The notes beneath the pieces are model-generated. The model did not search any database. It was not told the origin of the DNA and was given only the letters and a program-made list of their open reading frames with translations. A program made the position numbers and the translations under genes. Below are positions 35,166 through 47,330 of a stretch of DNA of 47,367 bases, in pieces (position 1 is the stretch's first letter; every line of letters begins with the position of its first letter). The stretch lies in NCBI RefSeq assembly GCF_026586805.1, contig NZ_JAPFHA010000029.1, positions 1 through 47,367 of the forward strand, read 5' to 3'. Source of the stretch: Niveibacterium sp. 24ML (GTDB taxonomy: Bacteria > Pseudomonadota > Gammaproteobacteria > Burkholderiales > Rhodocyclaceae).

Positions 35166-36971
35166 TCAGCCGAGGCGCAAGCAGGCATCCGCGGCAAAAT
35201 CGCTGCTTGCCGTCTCATCGGCCCCCAGCGTCAGCACCACGGCAACACCCAGGCGTGCTGCGGCGGCAGCTGCCGCACTTGAAGCCCGCGCAACAAGGCC
35301 GTCGCCGTTTGGCAGCCGGATGTAGCTGAGCGCGTCCATCAACAAGGTATCGACGCGCAAGCGCGCCGGATCATTGGCCGCGAGGCCGAAGCGGAGCCCA
35401 CGCGCAATCAGTTCATTCAGCCCTTCCGGGCGAACCATGGCGGCGTCAAACTCCAGCACCAGTTGGGCACCAACGACATCCAGGCGCGCGAGGACGCCAC
35501 GGCACGCAGCGATGAAGCGGGGGTCGCCCAGGCTTGCGCGGGCAGGTGCAAACGCCCAGACGCCACCCTTTGCGGCCTCCGCCAGGGCTGCCAAGCGCTC
35601 AAGCACGCGGGTATCGGATGCGAGCGCCAGCGCGGCATCAGGCGAAACCAGCTCGGTCAACGCCACGGGGGATTCCCCGGGCACCGTCGCAACCGGGCGA
35701 ACGCGCCGAGCCCAGACCGCACCATCCGGCGCCAGAAACTCATCGGCCACCGCATCCAGCCGGTCCGCGTCCAGCGCCTCCCGCAGCGCGGCTTCTGCCG
35801 AATCCTGCTGCGCCACCAGTTCATCGAATTCGTCGGCCACGAAGCGCACGCAGTTCTTGCCTGCGTTCTTGGCGCGATACATTGCCGCATCGGCGCTTGC
35901 AACCAGTGCGTCGTCGGCACCGTCATGCGGATAGACAGCAATGCCGATACTGGCCGCCACCCTGATCAGATTCCCTTCGTACTCGACCACCTCGGTGGCG
36001 CAGGCGACCAGCTTCTGCGCAAGGCGCGCCGCCGCCAATGGATCGCTCAACTCATCGGCGATGACGATGAACTCGTCGCCGCCCAGCCGCGCGACCGTAT
36101 CGCTTTCACGGACTGCGGCGACGAAGCGCCCGGCCACCGTTTTCAGAACATGGTCACCGGCACCATGGCCAAAACGGTCGTTCACCGGCTTGAAGTTGTC
36201 CAGATCAACGAAGAACACCGCAAAACCTGCGCGGTTGCGCCGGGCCTTGGCCTGCGTGGCCACCATGGCCTGACGAAAACCGTTGCGGGTGAGCACGCCG
36301 GTCAGTTCGTCGACGCCCGCGAGCGAGCGGTTCTGGGCTTGCGCCTCGTTCTGCGCGGCGGCCTGGCGGGCAATTTCTGCACGCGCCTCGGCAAGCAAGC
36401 CGGTCTGTCGGCCGATGTCTTCCCGCAAACGGTTGGTGCGCAGCGCGGCGATCACACCCATGGCAATCACGGCCAGCACCAGGGCCAAGCCGACCCACAC
36501 GCCCGCCGGCTGGCGATCAGCCGCTTGCTTGGCGACTGCGATGGCGGCCTTGACCGGCGGTGTCGCAGGCGGCTGCGCATACAATTTTTCATCGCCAGCC
36601 CGCACCCAGACTTCTCGGTTGAACTCGTCCAGCGGCAACAGCTGATCCGTCGCGACGCTTTTCTCAGAGCCACGATGCACGATGAAGTTGATTACCGTCG
36701 CCCCTTCCTGCAACGGTATGTCGAAGTAGATGCCGTAGTCGGTCGTGCCGGTGGGTTTGAGCGGATCGGTCCAAAGCACGTCGCTGCCAAGCGCATGGCC
36801 GTCGCCCCAGACATGCAGCCCCCAGCCTTCGTAACGGCCATCGCTGCGCTGGAAGTGAATCCGCGCGTAACCATCCGGCGCCTGTGCCAGGCTTGCAGGC
36901 GCAAGCCCAAGCGCGGTGAGCGCAAACGCGAACCAGCAAAGCAGCCTTAGCAGCGGACGGTATCGTGGCAT
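35166..36971 (-). CDS. CBM41-like periplasmic domain, GGDEF and degenerate EAL
   Basis: 601 aa. Signal peptide to about residue 30 (LAQA), then residues 33-105 with ARIHFQRSDGRYEGWGLHVW and later TGTTDYGIYFDIPL. This resembles the pullulanase-associated CBM41 domain, which binds alpha-glucans. A membrane helix spans 158-178, followed by a coiled coil to about 215. The GGDEF domain has an intact GGDEF at 297-301 and an RESD inhibitory site at 288-291, so diguanylate cyclase activity with product inhibition is expected. Residues about 395-590 look like a relict EAL domain lacking catalytic acids (LVLEF in place of EAL). The ATG at 36971 overlaps the argJ stop (TGATG), which fixes the start. The ligand assignment is inference. 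Confidence 0.85.
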   Translation of the reverse strand: MPRYRPLLRLLCWFAFALTALGLAPASLAQAPDGYARIHFQRSDGRYEGWGLHVWGDGHALGSDVLWTDPLKPTGTTDYGIYFDIPLQEGATVINFIVHRGSEKSVATDQLLPLDEFNREVWVRAGDEKLYAQPPATPPVKAAIAVAKQAADRQPAGVWVGLALVLAVIAMGVIAALRTNRLREDIGRQTGLLAEARAEIARQAAAQNEAQAQNRSLAGVDELTGVLTRNGFRQAMVATQAKARRNRAGFAVFFVDLDNFKPVNDRFGHGAGDHVLKTVAGRFVAAVRESDTVARLGGDEFIVIADELSDPLAAARLAQKLVACATEVVEYEGNLIRVAASIGIAVYPHDGADDALVASADAAMYRAKNAGKNCVRFVADEFDELVAQQDSAEAALREALDADRLDAVADEFLAPDGAVWARRVRPVATVPGESPVALTELVSPDAALALASDTRVLERLAALAEAAKGGVWAFAPARASLGDPRFIAACRGVLARLDVVGAQLVLEFDAAMVRPEGLNELIARGLRFGLAANDPARLRVDTLLMDALSYIRLPNGDGLVARASSAAAAAAARLGVAVVLTLGADETASSDFAADACLRLG

Positions 36972-38212
36972 CAGGAACGGTAGTCGGCGTTGATCTTCAC
37001 GTAATCGTAGGAAAAATCGCAGGTCCACACCGTTGCGGCAACCGGGCCGCGCGCAAGGTCAATACGGATCGTGATCTCGTCGGACTTCATGATCCGCGCG
37101 CCGTCGGCCTCTTGATAGCTCGCAGCGCGGCCGCCCTGCTCCGCTACCAACACCTCACCGCAGGCGTCGCCCAGCCACACGCGCAAACGATCAACATCCA
37201 GATCACCCACGCCAGCGTAACCGATCGCAGCGAGGATTCGGCCCAGATTCGGATCAGACGCGAAGAACGCGGTCTTGACCAGTGGCGAGTGCGCTACGGC
37301 ATAGGCAACCTTGCGGCATTCGTCGCGATCCGCGCCGCCTTCGACGGCCACGGTCATGAATTTAGTGGCGCCTTCGCCGTCACGCACGATGGCCTGCGCG
37401 AGCCAGACCGCCGCATCGATCACCGCAGCACGCAGTGCGGCGAATTCCGGCGATGCTGCGTCGACGATTTCGCTGGCGCCTGATGCGCCGGTCGCAATCA
37501 GGATGAACGAATCATTGGTCGAGGTATCGCCGTCGACGGTAATGCTGTTGAACGACAGATCGGCCGCCTCGCGCACAAGCTGCTGCAATAGCGGCTGCGC
37601 CAGGGCGGCATCGGTTGCCATGAAGCCCAGCATGGTCGCCATGTTGGGCTTGATCATGCCGGCGCCTTTGCTGATGCCGGTGATCGTGACGGGCTTGCCG
37701 CCAATGCTGATACTGCGTGAGGTGGCCTTAGCGACGGTGTCGGTGGTCATGATGCCGTGTGCTGCGTCATGCCAGCCATCGGCCCGCAGATCCGCCTTTG
37801 CAGCGGGCAGCCCCGCAACCAGGCGCTCAACCGGGAGGTGCTCGAGAATCACCCCGGTGGAAAACGGCAGCACTTCATTGGCGGCCACCCCCAGGGTTTC
37901 GGCGACGGCATCGCAGCTTGCCTTGGCGTTGGCAAGTCCAAGCTGGCCGGTGCCGGCGTTGGCAATGCCGGTATTGATGATCAGCGCACGAATCGCGCCG
38001 TGCACCGCCAGATGTTCTTTGCAAACGTGCACCGGTGCTGCGCAGAAACGGTTCTGCGTGAAGACGCCGGCGGCGCGGCTGCCCGGCGCGAGTTCGATCA
38101 ATGTCAGGTCACGCCGATCGACTTTGCGGATGCCCGCTTTGGCAACACCAAGGCGAACGCCGGCAACCGGCAGGAGTTCAGAGGCTACAGGGGGGGCAAG
38201 GCGAACCGGCAT
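36971..38212 (-). CDS. argJ: Bifunctional ornithine acetyltransferase/N-acetylglutamate synthase
   Basis: 413 aa. Recycles the acetyl group from N-acetylornithine to glutamate in arginine synthesis. It is made as a precursor that self-cleaves before the nucleophilic threonine, here Thr193 in [29 protein letters not shown] and [14 protein letters not shown] are also family signatures. The start is the ATG at 38210-38212 (MPVRLAPPV). Its stop codon overlaps the start of the following GGDEF gene by one base, linking an arginine enzyme to a signalling gene with no evident functional relation. Confidence 0.96.
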   Translation of the reverse strand: MPVRLAPPVASELLPVAGVRLGVAKAGIRKVDRRDLTLIELAPGSRAAGVFTQNRFCAAPVHVCKEHLAVHGAIRALIINTGIANAGTGQLGLANAKASCDAVAETLGVAANEVLPFSTGVILEHLPVERLVAGLPAAKADLRADGWHDAAHGIMTTDTVAKATSRSISIGGKPVTITGISKGAGMIKPNMATMLGFMATDAALAQPLLQQLVREAADLSFNSITVDGDTSTNDSFILIATGASGASEIVDAASPEFAALRAAVIDAAVWLAQAIVRDGEGATKFMTVAVEGGADRDECRKVAYAVAHSPLVKTAFFASDPNLGRILAAIGYAGVGDLDVDRLRVWLGDACGEVLVAEQGGRAASYQEADGARIMKSDEITIRIDLARGPVAATVWTCDFSYDYVKINADYRS

Positions 38213-38273
38213 AAAGACTCCAGATCAGTGGTGCCGCATCACAGTGCGGCAGGACAAACCGCAGTCTACCGGA

Positions 38274-39719
38274 TCATGCGCGCGCAGCCCGCGTCAGCAC
38301 ATGTTCGAACCCGAGCGATGCCTGCTGCACAAAATGCAACACGCCTTGGGCGTCCTCATCACTCAAAACGGCATCGGACTTGGTTCGGTCAGTATAAAAC
38401 GCACCGATCACGCGCCCATTCACAACAATGGGCGCCATGACGAACGGTGTGACACCGCCCGCACGGGTCAGTCTTTCAAGACGAACGGGCGCGTCGAAGG
38501 CATTCAAGACCACAAAACTTTGCTGACGGCCGATGACTGAATTGACCAGTTCGCCGGGGCTTCCATCGAGCGAAAACTGAAAGGCGCGCACCAGCGCGTC
38601 CGCCCCCTTGCCAAGCCCGGCCTTGCCGATCAGGTGCAGGCGATCGGGCGACAGCAGCGCAAAGAGCGCCCGATCCATGCCGATACCGCGAAAGACCCCC
38701 TCAAGCGCGAGAGTCAGCACCTCGTTAAGATTCGGTTTGCCGGCGATCAGCATCGACAAGTCACGCAGAATTTTCAGCTGAAGCAAAGGATTCGGCCCGC
38801 TTGGCTCATCAATTTCAATCACCGGCTTGGCGCCCGGACTACGCGGCAAGGGGATCAGCTTTGCCGCTTCATGCGCGCCGTAGTAGCTCGCCGCCTCCGC
38901 CGCTGCGATGGCGTTATCGGTGATCATGGGCAGAATTTCGTCCAGCGGACGATCGAGGTGCTTGGCGATCTGCTCGAGCGCCAGGCGGGTCGACGGCGCA
39001 TCCCAGCCAGCCTCGGCCTGCCGTGCCAGGCTGTGCGCAAGCACAACCCCTGTTTCGCGATCGCCTCCGCGCTCCCCATGTTCGATCACGCTGACGAGCA
39101 GCCCGCCCAGGCGCCAGTCCTTGACCAGCCCAACGGTGATCTGGCGCAAGCGGTAGCCCAGTACATTCTGCTCCGCCACCTCCTGCGTCACGCCGGTCGA
39201 CAGCGCCGTGTCGAGTGCTTGCGCGGCGTCATCGCCAAAACACCAGAACGCCATTTCGCCCACGCGCGCGAGCAAGGCGGTAATGAACACCTCTTCGGGA
39301 TTCGGATCGGCCTTGAGCATCGCCAGCGTTCGTGCCTGCACGGCAGCATGGAAGGCCCGGGCCATTTCGGTGATGACTCGCTCCCGGGTGCTCCCGCCCA
39401 GCAGGGCATCGATCAGAATCAGGCTCAGCGCCATGTTCGCGACAGCATCAAAACCCAGCACGACCAAGGCGCGACTGACCGTATTGATGTGCGCGCGTGC
39501 CGGGTTGAAGAAGGCACTGTTGGCCAGCTTGAGTACTTTGGTGGTCAGTGCCGCGTCTTGCAGGATGATCGCGGCCAGCGCCGCCGCCGATGCGCGCTCG
39601 TCATTGGTGACCTGGCGGATCGAATCAACCGTGCGGCCAAAGGCGGGCATGTCGCGCTCGCGTATGCGCGCAACGAAGCCCTGCGCACCAAGACGACGAA
39701 CATCCTGCAGAGTGGTCAC
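38274..39719 (-). CDS. HDOD-GAF signalling protein
   Basis: 481 aa, cytosolic. The N-terminal HDOD domain (about 15-215) has the typical LQDAALTTKVLKLANSAFFN segment and VSRALVVLGFDAV. A helical linker and a GAF-like domain follow (about 315-470; LSMLIAGKPNLNEVLTLAL, then MAPIVVNGRVIGAFYTDR). HDOD proteins act in signal relay with kinases, cyclic-di-GMP enzymes or motility control and have lost the HD phosphohydrolase residues. The start is a GTG at 39719 with AAGGA upstream. It stands 61 bp before argJ on the same strand; neighbouring GGDEF genes suggest a second-messenger context, which is inference. Confidence 0.88.
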   Translation of the reverse strand: MTTLQDVRRLGAQGFVARIRERDMPAFGRTVDSIRQVTNDERASAAALAAIILQDAALTTKVLKLANSAFFNPARAHINTVSRALVVLGFDAVANMALSLILIDALLGGSTRERVITEMARAFHAAVQARTLAMLKADPNPEEVFITALLARVGEMAFWCFGDDAAQALDTALSTGVTQEVAEQNVLGYRLRQITVGLVKDWRLGGLLVSVIEHGERGGDRETGVVLAHSLARQAEAGWDAPSTRLALEQIAKHLDRPLDEILPMITDNAIAAAEAASYYGAHEAAKLIPLPRSPGAKPVIEIDEPSGPNPLLQLKILRDLSMLIAGKPNLNEVLTLALEGVFRGIGMDRALFALLSPDRLHLIGKAGLGKGADALVRAFQFSLDGSPGELVNSVIGRQQSFVVLNAFDAPVRLERLTRAGGVTPFVMAPIVVNGRVIGAFYTDRTKSDAVLSDEDAQGVLHFVQQASLGFEHVLTRAARA

Positions 39720-39790
39720 GGGTTTGATCCTTGCTGGTTCTAGTCAGCAAGATAACGGCCAGATCAGGCCGAAGCTGTAGGGCAGGAAGC

Positions 39791-39817
39791 ACAACGCCGG
39801 CAAGAAGCCGGCGTTGT
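39791..39817 (-). terminator. Hairpin after secA
   Basis: A perfect 11-bp stem (39791-39801 with 39807-39817) with a five-base loop, 22 bp past the secA stop. No run of T follows on the minus strand, so it is a strong hairpin but an imperfect intrinsic terminator. It separates secA from the HDOD gene. Confidence 0.55.
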
Positions 39818-39839
39818 GAGTTTGATCAGGATGCTGCGT

Positions 39840-42560
<2,721 letters not shown>

Positions 42561-42638
42561 GTTGGACCGGGGGTCAGGCGTAAAAAAATTGATTCTATCA
42601 CGCGGGCCACACACCCCCGGGGCGAGGGGGCTGCGCGG

Positions 42639-43100
42639 ATGAGTTCCCTGCCCCGCAGCCGTGCCCGCCAACTCGGCAACGCCATCGCTGAAGACACGCC
42701 GCTTGCACGATTACAGCAACACGCACAGCAACTGGCACGTATCCAGCGCCAGCTCGACCTGCTGTTGCCCGACTACTTGCAGGGCGCTGTGGCCGTGGCA
42801 AACCTGCAGCAAGGTGTGCTGGCACTGCATGTAAAGAATGCCTCGGTCGCGTCGCGCCTGAAGATGATCATGCCGCGCCTGAAAGAAGGTCTGTGGGCGC
42901 AGGGCGCCTCAATTGAAGAGCTCAAGGTGCGGGTGCGCCTGCCCCGCAAGAGCGAAACAGCCCGACCGACTGCGGTGCGCGAGATTGATGAGGACGTCCT
43001 GGCCAAACTCGAGACCCTGCGCGGCGCCCTGCCCGAATCATCACCACTGTCTGGCCCGCTTGCGCGACTGATTGCGCGGGCGGCACGCAGGCGAAGCTAG
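42639..43100 (+). CDS. DUF721 (DciA-like) protein
   Basis: 153 aa. The N-terminal 90 residues match the DUF721 pattern: a helical start, [20 protein letters not shown], then [19 protein letters not shown]. Related DciA proteins load the replicative helicase DnaB in bacteria lacking DnaC. Whether this distant beta-proteobacterial form does so is not established by sequence. The C-terminal third is Arg/Leu-rich and variable. Its place beside secA is common for this family. Confidence 0.85.
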   Translation: MSSLPRSRARQLGNAIAEDTPLARLQQHAQQLARIQRQLDLLLPDYLQGAVAVANLQQGVLALHVKNASVASRLKMIMPRLKEGLWAQGASIEELKVRVRLPRKSETARPTAVREIDEDVLAKLETLRGALPESSPLSGPLARLIARAARRRS

Positions 43101-43265
43101 CGCCACGCACATCCGGCATCACAGACGCCCGGCGTTGCCGCCGCACCCGGTTATCGCTCGAACACACCGCACGAAGGCGGGCCATCCAAACACATGGCTT
43201 CACGTTCAATTTGCCGCGGTCACACGGCTCAGCCAGAATCGGGCTTTTCCTGACGCCCGCTGCAC

Positions 43266-45137
43266 ATGCCGCAATCGCCTCGCACCACGTTGTTTGCGGC
43301 CCTGATAGTCTTGGTCAGCCTGTGGACCACGGACCCGGCGCTTGCTGCCGAATCGCCTGCCGATCTGGTGCGCAAGGCGCGCGAAAACATTCGCTTCGAC
43401 CCCGAGGCCAGTCGCCGCAACGCGGAAGCCGCATTGAGTGCGCTCAAGGCGCAGCCGAACGCCGATCTGGAAGCGAGCGCACATCTGGTGTTGTGCGATT
43501 ACCAGGCAGAGCGGGACACGCGGGCCGCGCAGGCCCATATCGATGCCGCCGCCGCGCTGCTGCCCCGCGCCCAACGCAAGGGCCTCGCCGCCTCACTGGT
43601 AATCTGTGAGGGCCAGTTGCTGGAGTTCGCCGGCAAAACGCGCGCAGCAATGGCGAAGTACGACCAGGCGGTGATTTTCGCCGAGGGCGCGCGGGACGGC
43701 GAACTGCTCGGCGACGCCCTGTACGAACGCGGCTACATGCGAGCACTGCTCGGCGAGTATGCCGAGGGCCTGATCGACCAGCGACGCGCGCTGGCGCTCT
43801 ACCAGAAGCTTGCCTTGAATTCGCGCGCCCGAACCGCCCTGAACGGAATCGCCATCTCGTACAACCGGATGGGCGACTACGCCCAGGCGCGCCACTACTA
43901 CGAACAGTCACTCAAGGGCCACATCGCCGAGGGGGCACGGCGCGAACAGGCCGTGACGCTCTACAACCTTGGACGCGCACACGAAAACCTGGCGCAATGG
44001 GATGAAGCCCGCAAGGCTTACGAAAACGCCCTCACGCTGCACAAGGAACTGGGCTACGCCCGCGGCATGGCCTATGCGTACCGGGGCCTGGCAGGTGTCT
44101 GCAACGCCGCCGCCGATATCCGCTGCGCCATTGAGAACCTTCTGCTCGCCGAGTCCGCCGCAGCAGCATTGCCCGATGCCCGCCTGAAGGCGCAGATCAA
44201 GCTGCAACGCGGCATCACACTGCGCTTGCAGAAGCGCTTTGCCGAGAGCATTGCGGCATTGCAAGACGCGATTGCCGCCTTCAACGATGCAAGCTCGATG
44301 TCGGAACTGCGTGATGCCTATCAAGCCATCGCCGCGGCATACGCCGAGGCGGGCGATTGGAAGCAGGCCTATGAACTCACCGCCGCGTTCAAAGCCACCT
44401 CCGATGCGCTGCTGCATCGCCAGCTTGATCAACGATTCGCGACACTGAAAGTGGAGTTCGATTCTGCCGCGAAGGATCAGGAAAACGCCCTGCTGTTACG
44501 GGAAAAGAACGTCGCAGAGCGCGCACTGGATCAAGAACGGATTGTCGGCCGCCTCCAGGCGGCGGTGATTGCGCTGGCTTGCACCCTGGCCCTGTTGCTC
44601 GGCAGCCTTGCCTTGCGACACCAGCGTGCCAGCAAACGCATGGAAGCCCTGGCGCACACCGATGAACTGACTGGCCTGCCGAACCGTCGTGACATCCTCG
44701 CGCGGCTCGCGACCGCACTGAGCGACGCGGGCGGCGCGCCGATCGCGATCATGATCGCCGACCTTGATCACTTCAAACCGATCAACGACCAGTACGGCCA
44801 CCTGGTGGGCGATGAAATCCTGCGCGCGATTGCCCACGTGCTGACCGACACGATGCGCGCGCCCGCCTGCGTGGGCCGGATTGGCGGTGAAGAGTTTTTG
44901 ATTCTGCTGCCCGATTCGTCGCTGACCGATGCGCTGGCCGCCGCCGAACGCTTGCGGACGACCATCGCGGCAATCGACGCAAGCCGCTGGTTTGCCGATC
45001 GTTCGATTACCGCCAGCTTCGGGCTCACCACCGCGGTGCCCGGCGATAACGTCAGCAGCTTGTTGCGGCGCGCGGACGAAGCGCTTTACGACGCGAAGGC
45101 GAACGGGCGAAACCGGGTCGACGCGCGTTGCGCGTGA
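43266..45137 (+). CDS. Periplasmic TPR-repeat diguanylate cyclase
   Basis: 623 aa. Signal peptide to about residue 28 (ALAAES). A long array of tetratricopeptide-like helical repeats follows, residues about 30-400 (for example AISYNRMGDYAQARHYYEQ and LYNLGRAHENLAQWDEARKA). A membrane helix at about 440-460 leads to the GGDEF domain, whose active site is GGEEF at 540-544 with DxDHFKPIND upstream. The expected RxxD inhibitory site five residues before is absent (RAPA), so product inhibition is probably lost. The TPR array should lie in the periplasm and sense a protein or peptide partner. It is not obviously co-transcribed with its downstream neighbour, which has its own ribosome site. Confidence 0.9.
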   Translation: MPQSPRTTLFAALIVLVSLWTTDPALAAESPADLVRKARENIRFDPEASRRNAEAALSALKAQPNADLEASAHLVLCDYQAERDTRAAQAHIDAAAALLPRAQRKGLAASLVICEGQLLEFAGKTRAAMAKYDQAVIFAEGARDGELLGDALYERGYMRALLGEYAEGLIDQRRALALYQKLALNSRARTALNGIAISYNRMGDYAQARHYYEQSLKGHIAEGARREQAVTLYNLGRAHENLAQWDEARKAYENALTLHKELGYARGMAYAYRGLAGVCNAAADIRCAIENLLLAESAAAALPDARLKAQIKLQRGITLRLQKRFAESIAALQDAIAAFNDASSMSELRDAYQAIAAAYAEAGDWKQAYELTAAFKATSDALLHRQLDQRFATLKVEFDSAAKDQENALLLREKNVAERALDQERIVGRLQAAVIALACTLALLLGSLALRHQRASKRMEALAHTDELTGLPNRRDILARLATALSDAGGAPIAIMIADLDHFKPINDQYGHLVGDEILRAIAHVLTDTMRAPACVGRIGGEEFLILLPDSSLTDALAAAERLRTTIAAIDASRWFADRSITASFGLTTAVPGDNVSSLLRRADEALYDAKANGRNRVDARCA

Positions 45138-45191
45138 CGCCCCCGCCGGCCGCTTTCATAATCCGCGCCACACCACTTGAAGGAGCGCAGC

Positions 45192-45575
45192 GTGAACCTT
45201 GAGAAAGTGATCTTCGGGTTTTTCATCGTACTGGCGGCAACGCTGAACTTCGGCTTCTTCATCGGTGATATCGACAACCCCGCGCATCACGACGTCTTTG
45301 AGTTGTTTGCGGCAATCACCGTCAACCTCATCGCAACCGTGCTGAAGTTCGGTGACCGCACGCAGATCGGCGCCATCCACCTCGCCACCAGCCTGGTCGC
45401 GGACTTGCAACTGATCGCCGCCGGTGTCTATTGGGCCTACGCGGTGCACGTTGCCGGGATCGGCATGACGCCCAGCGTGACCGCCAGCATCGTTTCGCTC
45501 GCCGCCGGCGCCATGCTCGCCAACGTGGTATCCGTGGTCATCCTGATCGCCGAAACGGTCATGATGCGTCGCTGA
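45192..45575 (+). CDS. DUF6394-like four-helix membrane protein
   Basis: 127 aa. Four hydrophobic helices in about 5-25, 35-55, 65-90 and 100-125. The first helix begins VNLEKVIFGFFIVLAATLNF; the loop GDIDNPAHHDVFELFAA and the segment ATVLKFGDRTQIGAIHLATS are distinctive and recalled from DUF6394 proteins found beside potassium channels. The start is the GTG at 45192, with AAGGAG six bases upstream; the TTG at 45177 lies before that site and is rejected. It ends 8 bp before the channel ATG, so it is co-translated with the channel and could be an accessory subunit. No function has been shown, to my knowledge. Confidence 0.85.
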   Translation: MNLEKVIFGFFIVLAATLNFGFFIGDIDNPAHHDVFELFAAITVNLIATVLKFGDRTQIGAIHLATSLVADLQLIAAGVYWAYAVHVAGIGMTPSVTASIVSLAAGAMLANVVSVVILIAETVMMRR

Positions 45576-45583
45576 GCGCCACC

Positions 45584-47275
45584 ATGGACAGCGTGATCTT
45601 CCTCGTGCTGCGGCGCATGCGCGCGCCGCTGATCATGCTGATCGCGATCTACGCGGTATCCGTGCTCGGGCTGGCGCTGATTCCTGGCGTCGATGCGCAG
45701 GGCAAGCCGGCGCCGCCGATGAGCTTCTTCCACGCCTTTTACTTCATCAGCTACACCGCAACGACGATCGGCTTTGGCGAACTGCCCAATCCGTTCTCTG
45801 AAGCACAGCGGATGTGGACCATCTTCTGCATTTACCTCACCGTGATCGGGTGGTCGTATTCAATCGTCACGATTCTCGGCTTGGTGCAGGACAAGGGCTT
45901 CCAGAGCGCATTTGCGCAGATCCGCTTTTCGCGGACCGTGCGGCGCATCGGCGAGCCCTTCTACCTGGTGTGCGGCTGCGGCGAGACCGGCACGCTGGTG
46001 TGTTCCGCCCTTGATCGGATCGGAACGCGCTTTGTCATTGTCGAGCGCTCAGAGCAACGGGTGCAGGAGCTTGATCTGCTCGCCTGGCATTCCGACGCGC
46101 CGGCTCTCGCCGGCGACGCGCGCCTCCCGCAAGTGCTGTGCGCAGCCGGGCTGCAACACCCGAAGTGCCGCGGCGTGCTGGCGGTCACCAACGACGAAGA
46201 GGCCAACCTGGCCGTGGCGATTGCGGTGCGCCTGCTGCATCCCGGCATACCGGTACTGGCCCGCGCGCGCTCGGACTCGGTCAGCGCGAACATGGCGTCG
46301 TTCGGTACCGACCACATCATCAACCCCTTCAAACACTTTGCCGCGCAACTGGCGCTCGCCGTTCACGCGCCTGACACCTTCCGGCTTGAACAACTGCTGA
46401 CCGGCATCACCGGCGAGCCCGTCCCCGAGCCCCACCGCCCCCCGCGCGGCGATTGGATCGTTTGCGGCTACGGGCGTTTCGGGCATGCAATCGCCTCGGC
46501 GCTGCACGGCCAAGGGCAGCCGGTGACCCTGATCACCACCGAGCTGACGGAAGACACGCCGCACCGCTGCGTGCGCGGCGCCAGTACCGAAGCGCAGCAA
46601 CAGCTCGATGCCGGCATCATCGACGCCGTCGGCATCGTGGCGGGCACCGACAACGACATCAACAATCTGTCGATCGCCGTGACCGCGCGCGAGCTCAACC
46701 CCAAGATCTTCGTCGTGATGCGGCAGAACCATGCCGCAAACACTGCCTTGTTCGATGCCTTCGTGGGCGATTTCGCGCTGGTGCCCAGCCGGCTGATTGC
46801 GCAGGAGTGCCTGGCGATCATCACCACCCCGCTGCTCTCCCAATTCCTTGACCTGATCCGCAAGCAAGAGAACGCCTGGGCTGCGAACCTGCTGGAGCAG
46901 ATCGAATCGCTGTGCGGCACCCAGGTACCCGAACGCTGGGGGTGCGCGCTCAACATCTCGGACGCGCGCGCGGCCTATCTGCACCTGATGGCCGGTCGGC
47001 CGCTGCCGCTGGCAACGCTGCTGCGGGACGCCGCCGACCGCAGCCAAACCCTGCCCGTGGTGGTCTGGATGCTTCGCCGCGGCAAGCAGATGACGCTTCT
47101 GCCCGCCAGAGACACCTTGCTCCAGGCCGGTGATGCGCTGCTGATGGCGGGCGCACCGCATGCGCGCGAGAAGCTGAAACTGGGGGTCCAGAACGCAAAT
47201 GCGCTCGACTATCTACTGAGCGGCCGCGAAGCGCCCGGCGGCTGGATCTGGCAGCGCTGGGCCGAACGCAAATGA
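45584..47275 (+). CDS. Potassium channel with tandem RCK (TrkA-N) domains
   Basis: 563 aa. Two membrane helices (about 13-33 and 76-100) flank a pore loop with the filter TTIGFGE at 60-66, a TxGFG variant of the K+ selectivity sequence. Two Rossmann-type RCK units follow in one chain: the first nucleotide loop is GCGETG at 131-136, the second GYGRFG in the VCGYGRFG segment near 290. Each is followed by its TrkA-C-like part. A single subunit with two RCKs assembles as a tetramer with an eight-RCK gating ring, as in GsuK. Ligands such as NAD(H), nucleotides or Ca2+ are possible. It is coupled to the small membrane protein upstream and ended by a terminator. Confidence 0.92.
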   Translation: MDSVIFLVLRRMRAPLIMLIAIYAVSVLGLALIPGVDAQGKPAPPMSFFHAFYFISYTATTIGFGELPNPFSEAQRMWTIFCIYLTVIGWSYSIVTILGLVQDKGFQSAFAQIRFSRTVRRIGEPFYLVCGCGETGTLVCSALDRIGTRFVIVERSEQRVQELDLLAWHSDAPALAGDARLPQVLCAAGLQHPKCRGVLAVTNDEEANLAVAIAVRLLHPGIPVLARARSDSVSANMASFGTDHIINPFKHFAAQLALAVHAPDTFRLEQLLTGITGEPVPEPHRPPRGDWIVCGYGRFGHAIASALHGQGQPVTLITTELTEDTPHRCVRGASTEAQQQLDAGIIDAVGIVAGTDNDINNLSIAVTARELNPKIFVVMRQNHAANTALFDAFVGDFALVPSRLIAQECLAIITTPLLSQFLDLIRKQENAWAANLLEQIESLCGTQVPERWGCALNISDARAAYLHLMAGRPLPLATLLRDAADRSQTLPVVVWMLRRGKQMTLLPARDTLLQAGDALLMAGAPHAREKLKLGVQNANALDYLLSGREAPGGWIWQRWAERK

Positions 47276-47294
47276 AAAGGCCCGCCTGACGCGC

Positions 47295-47330
47295 AATGCC
47301 AGTCAGTTAACCGCTGTCTGGCATTTTTTT
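47295..47330 (+). terminator. Rho-independent terminator after the channel gene
   Basis: An 8-bp outer stem (47295-47302 with 47318-47325) with an inner CAG/CTG pairing, then seven consecutive T residues (47324-47330). It lies 20 bp past the channel stop codon and closes the DUF6394-channel operon. Confidence 0.88.
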
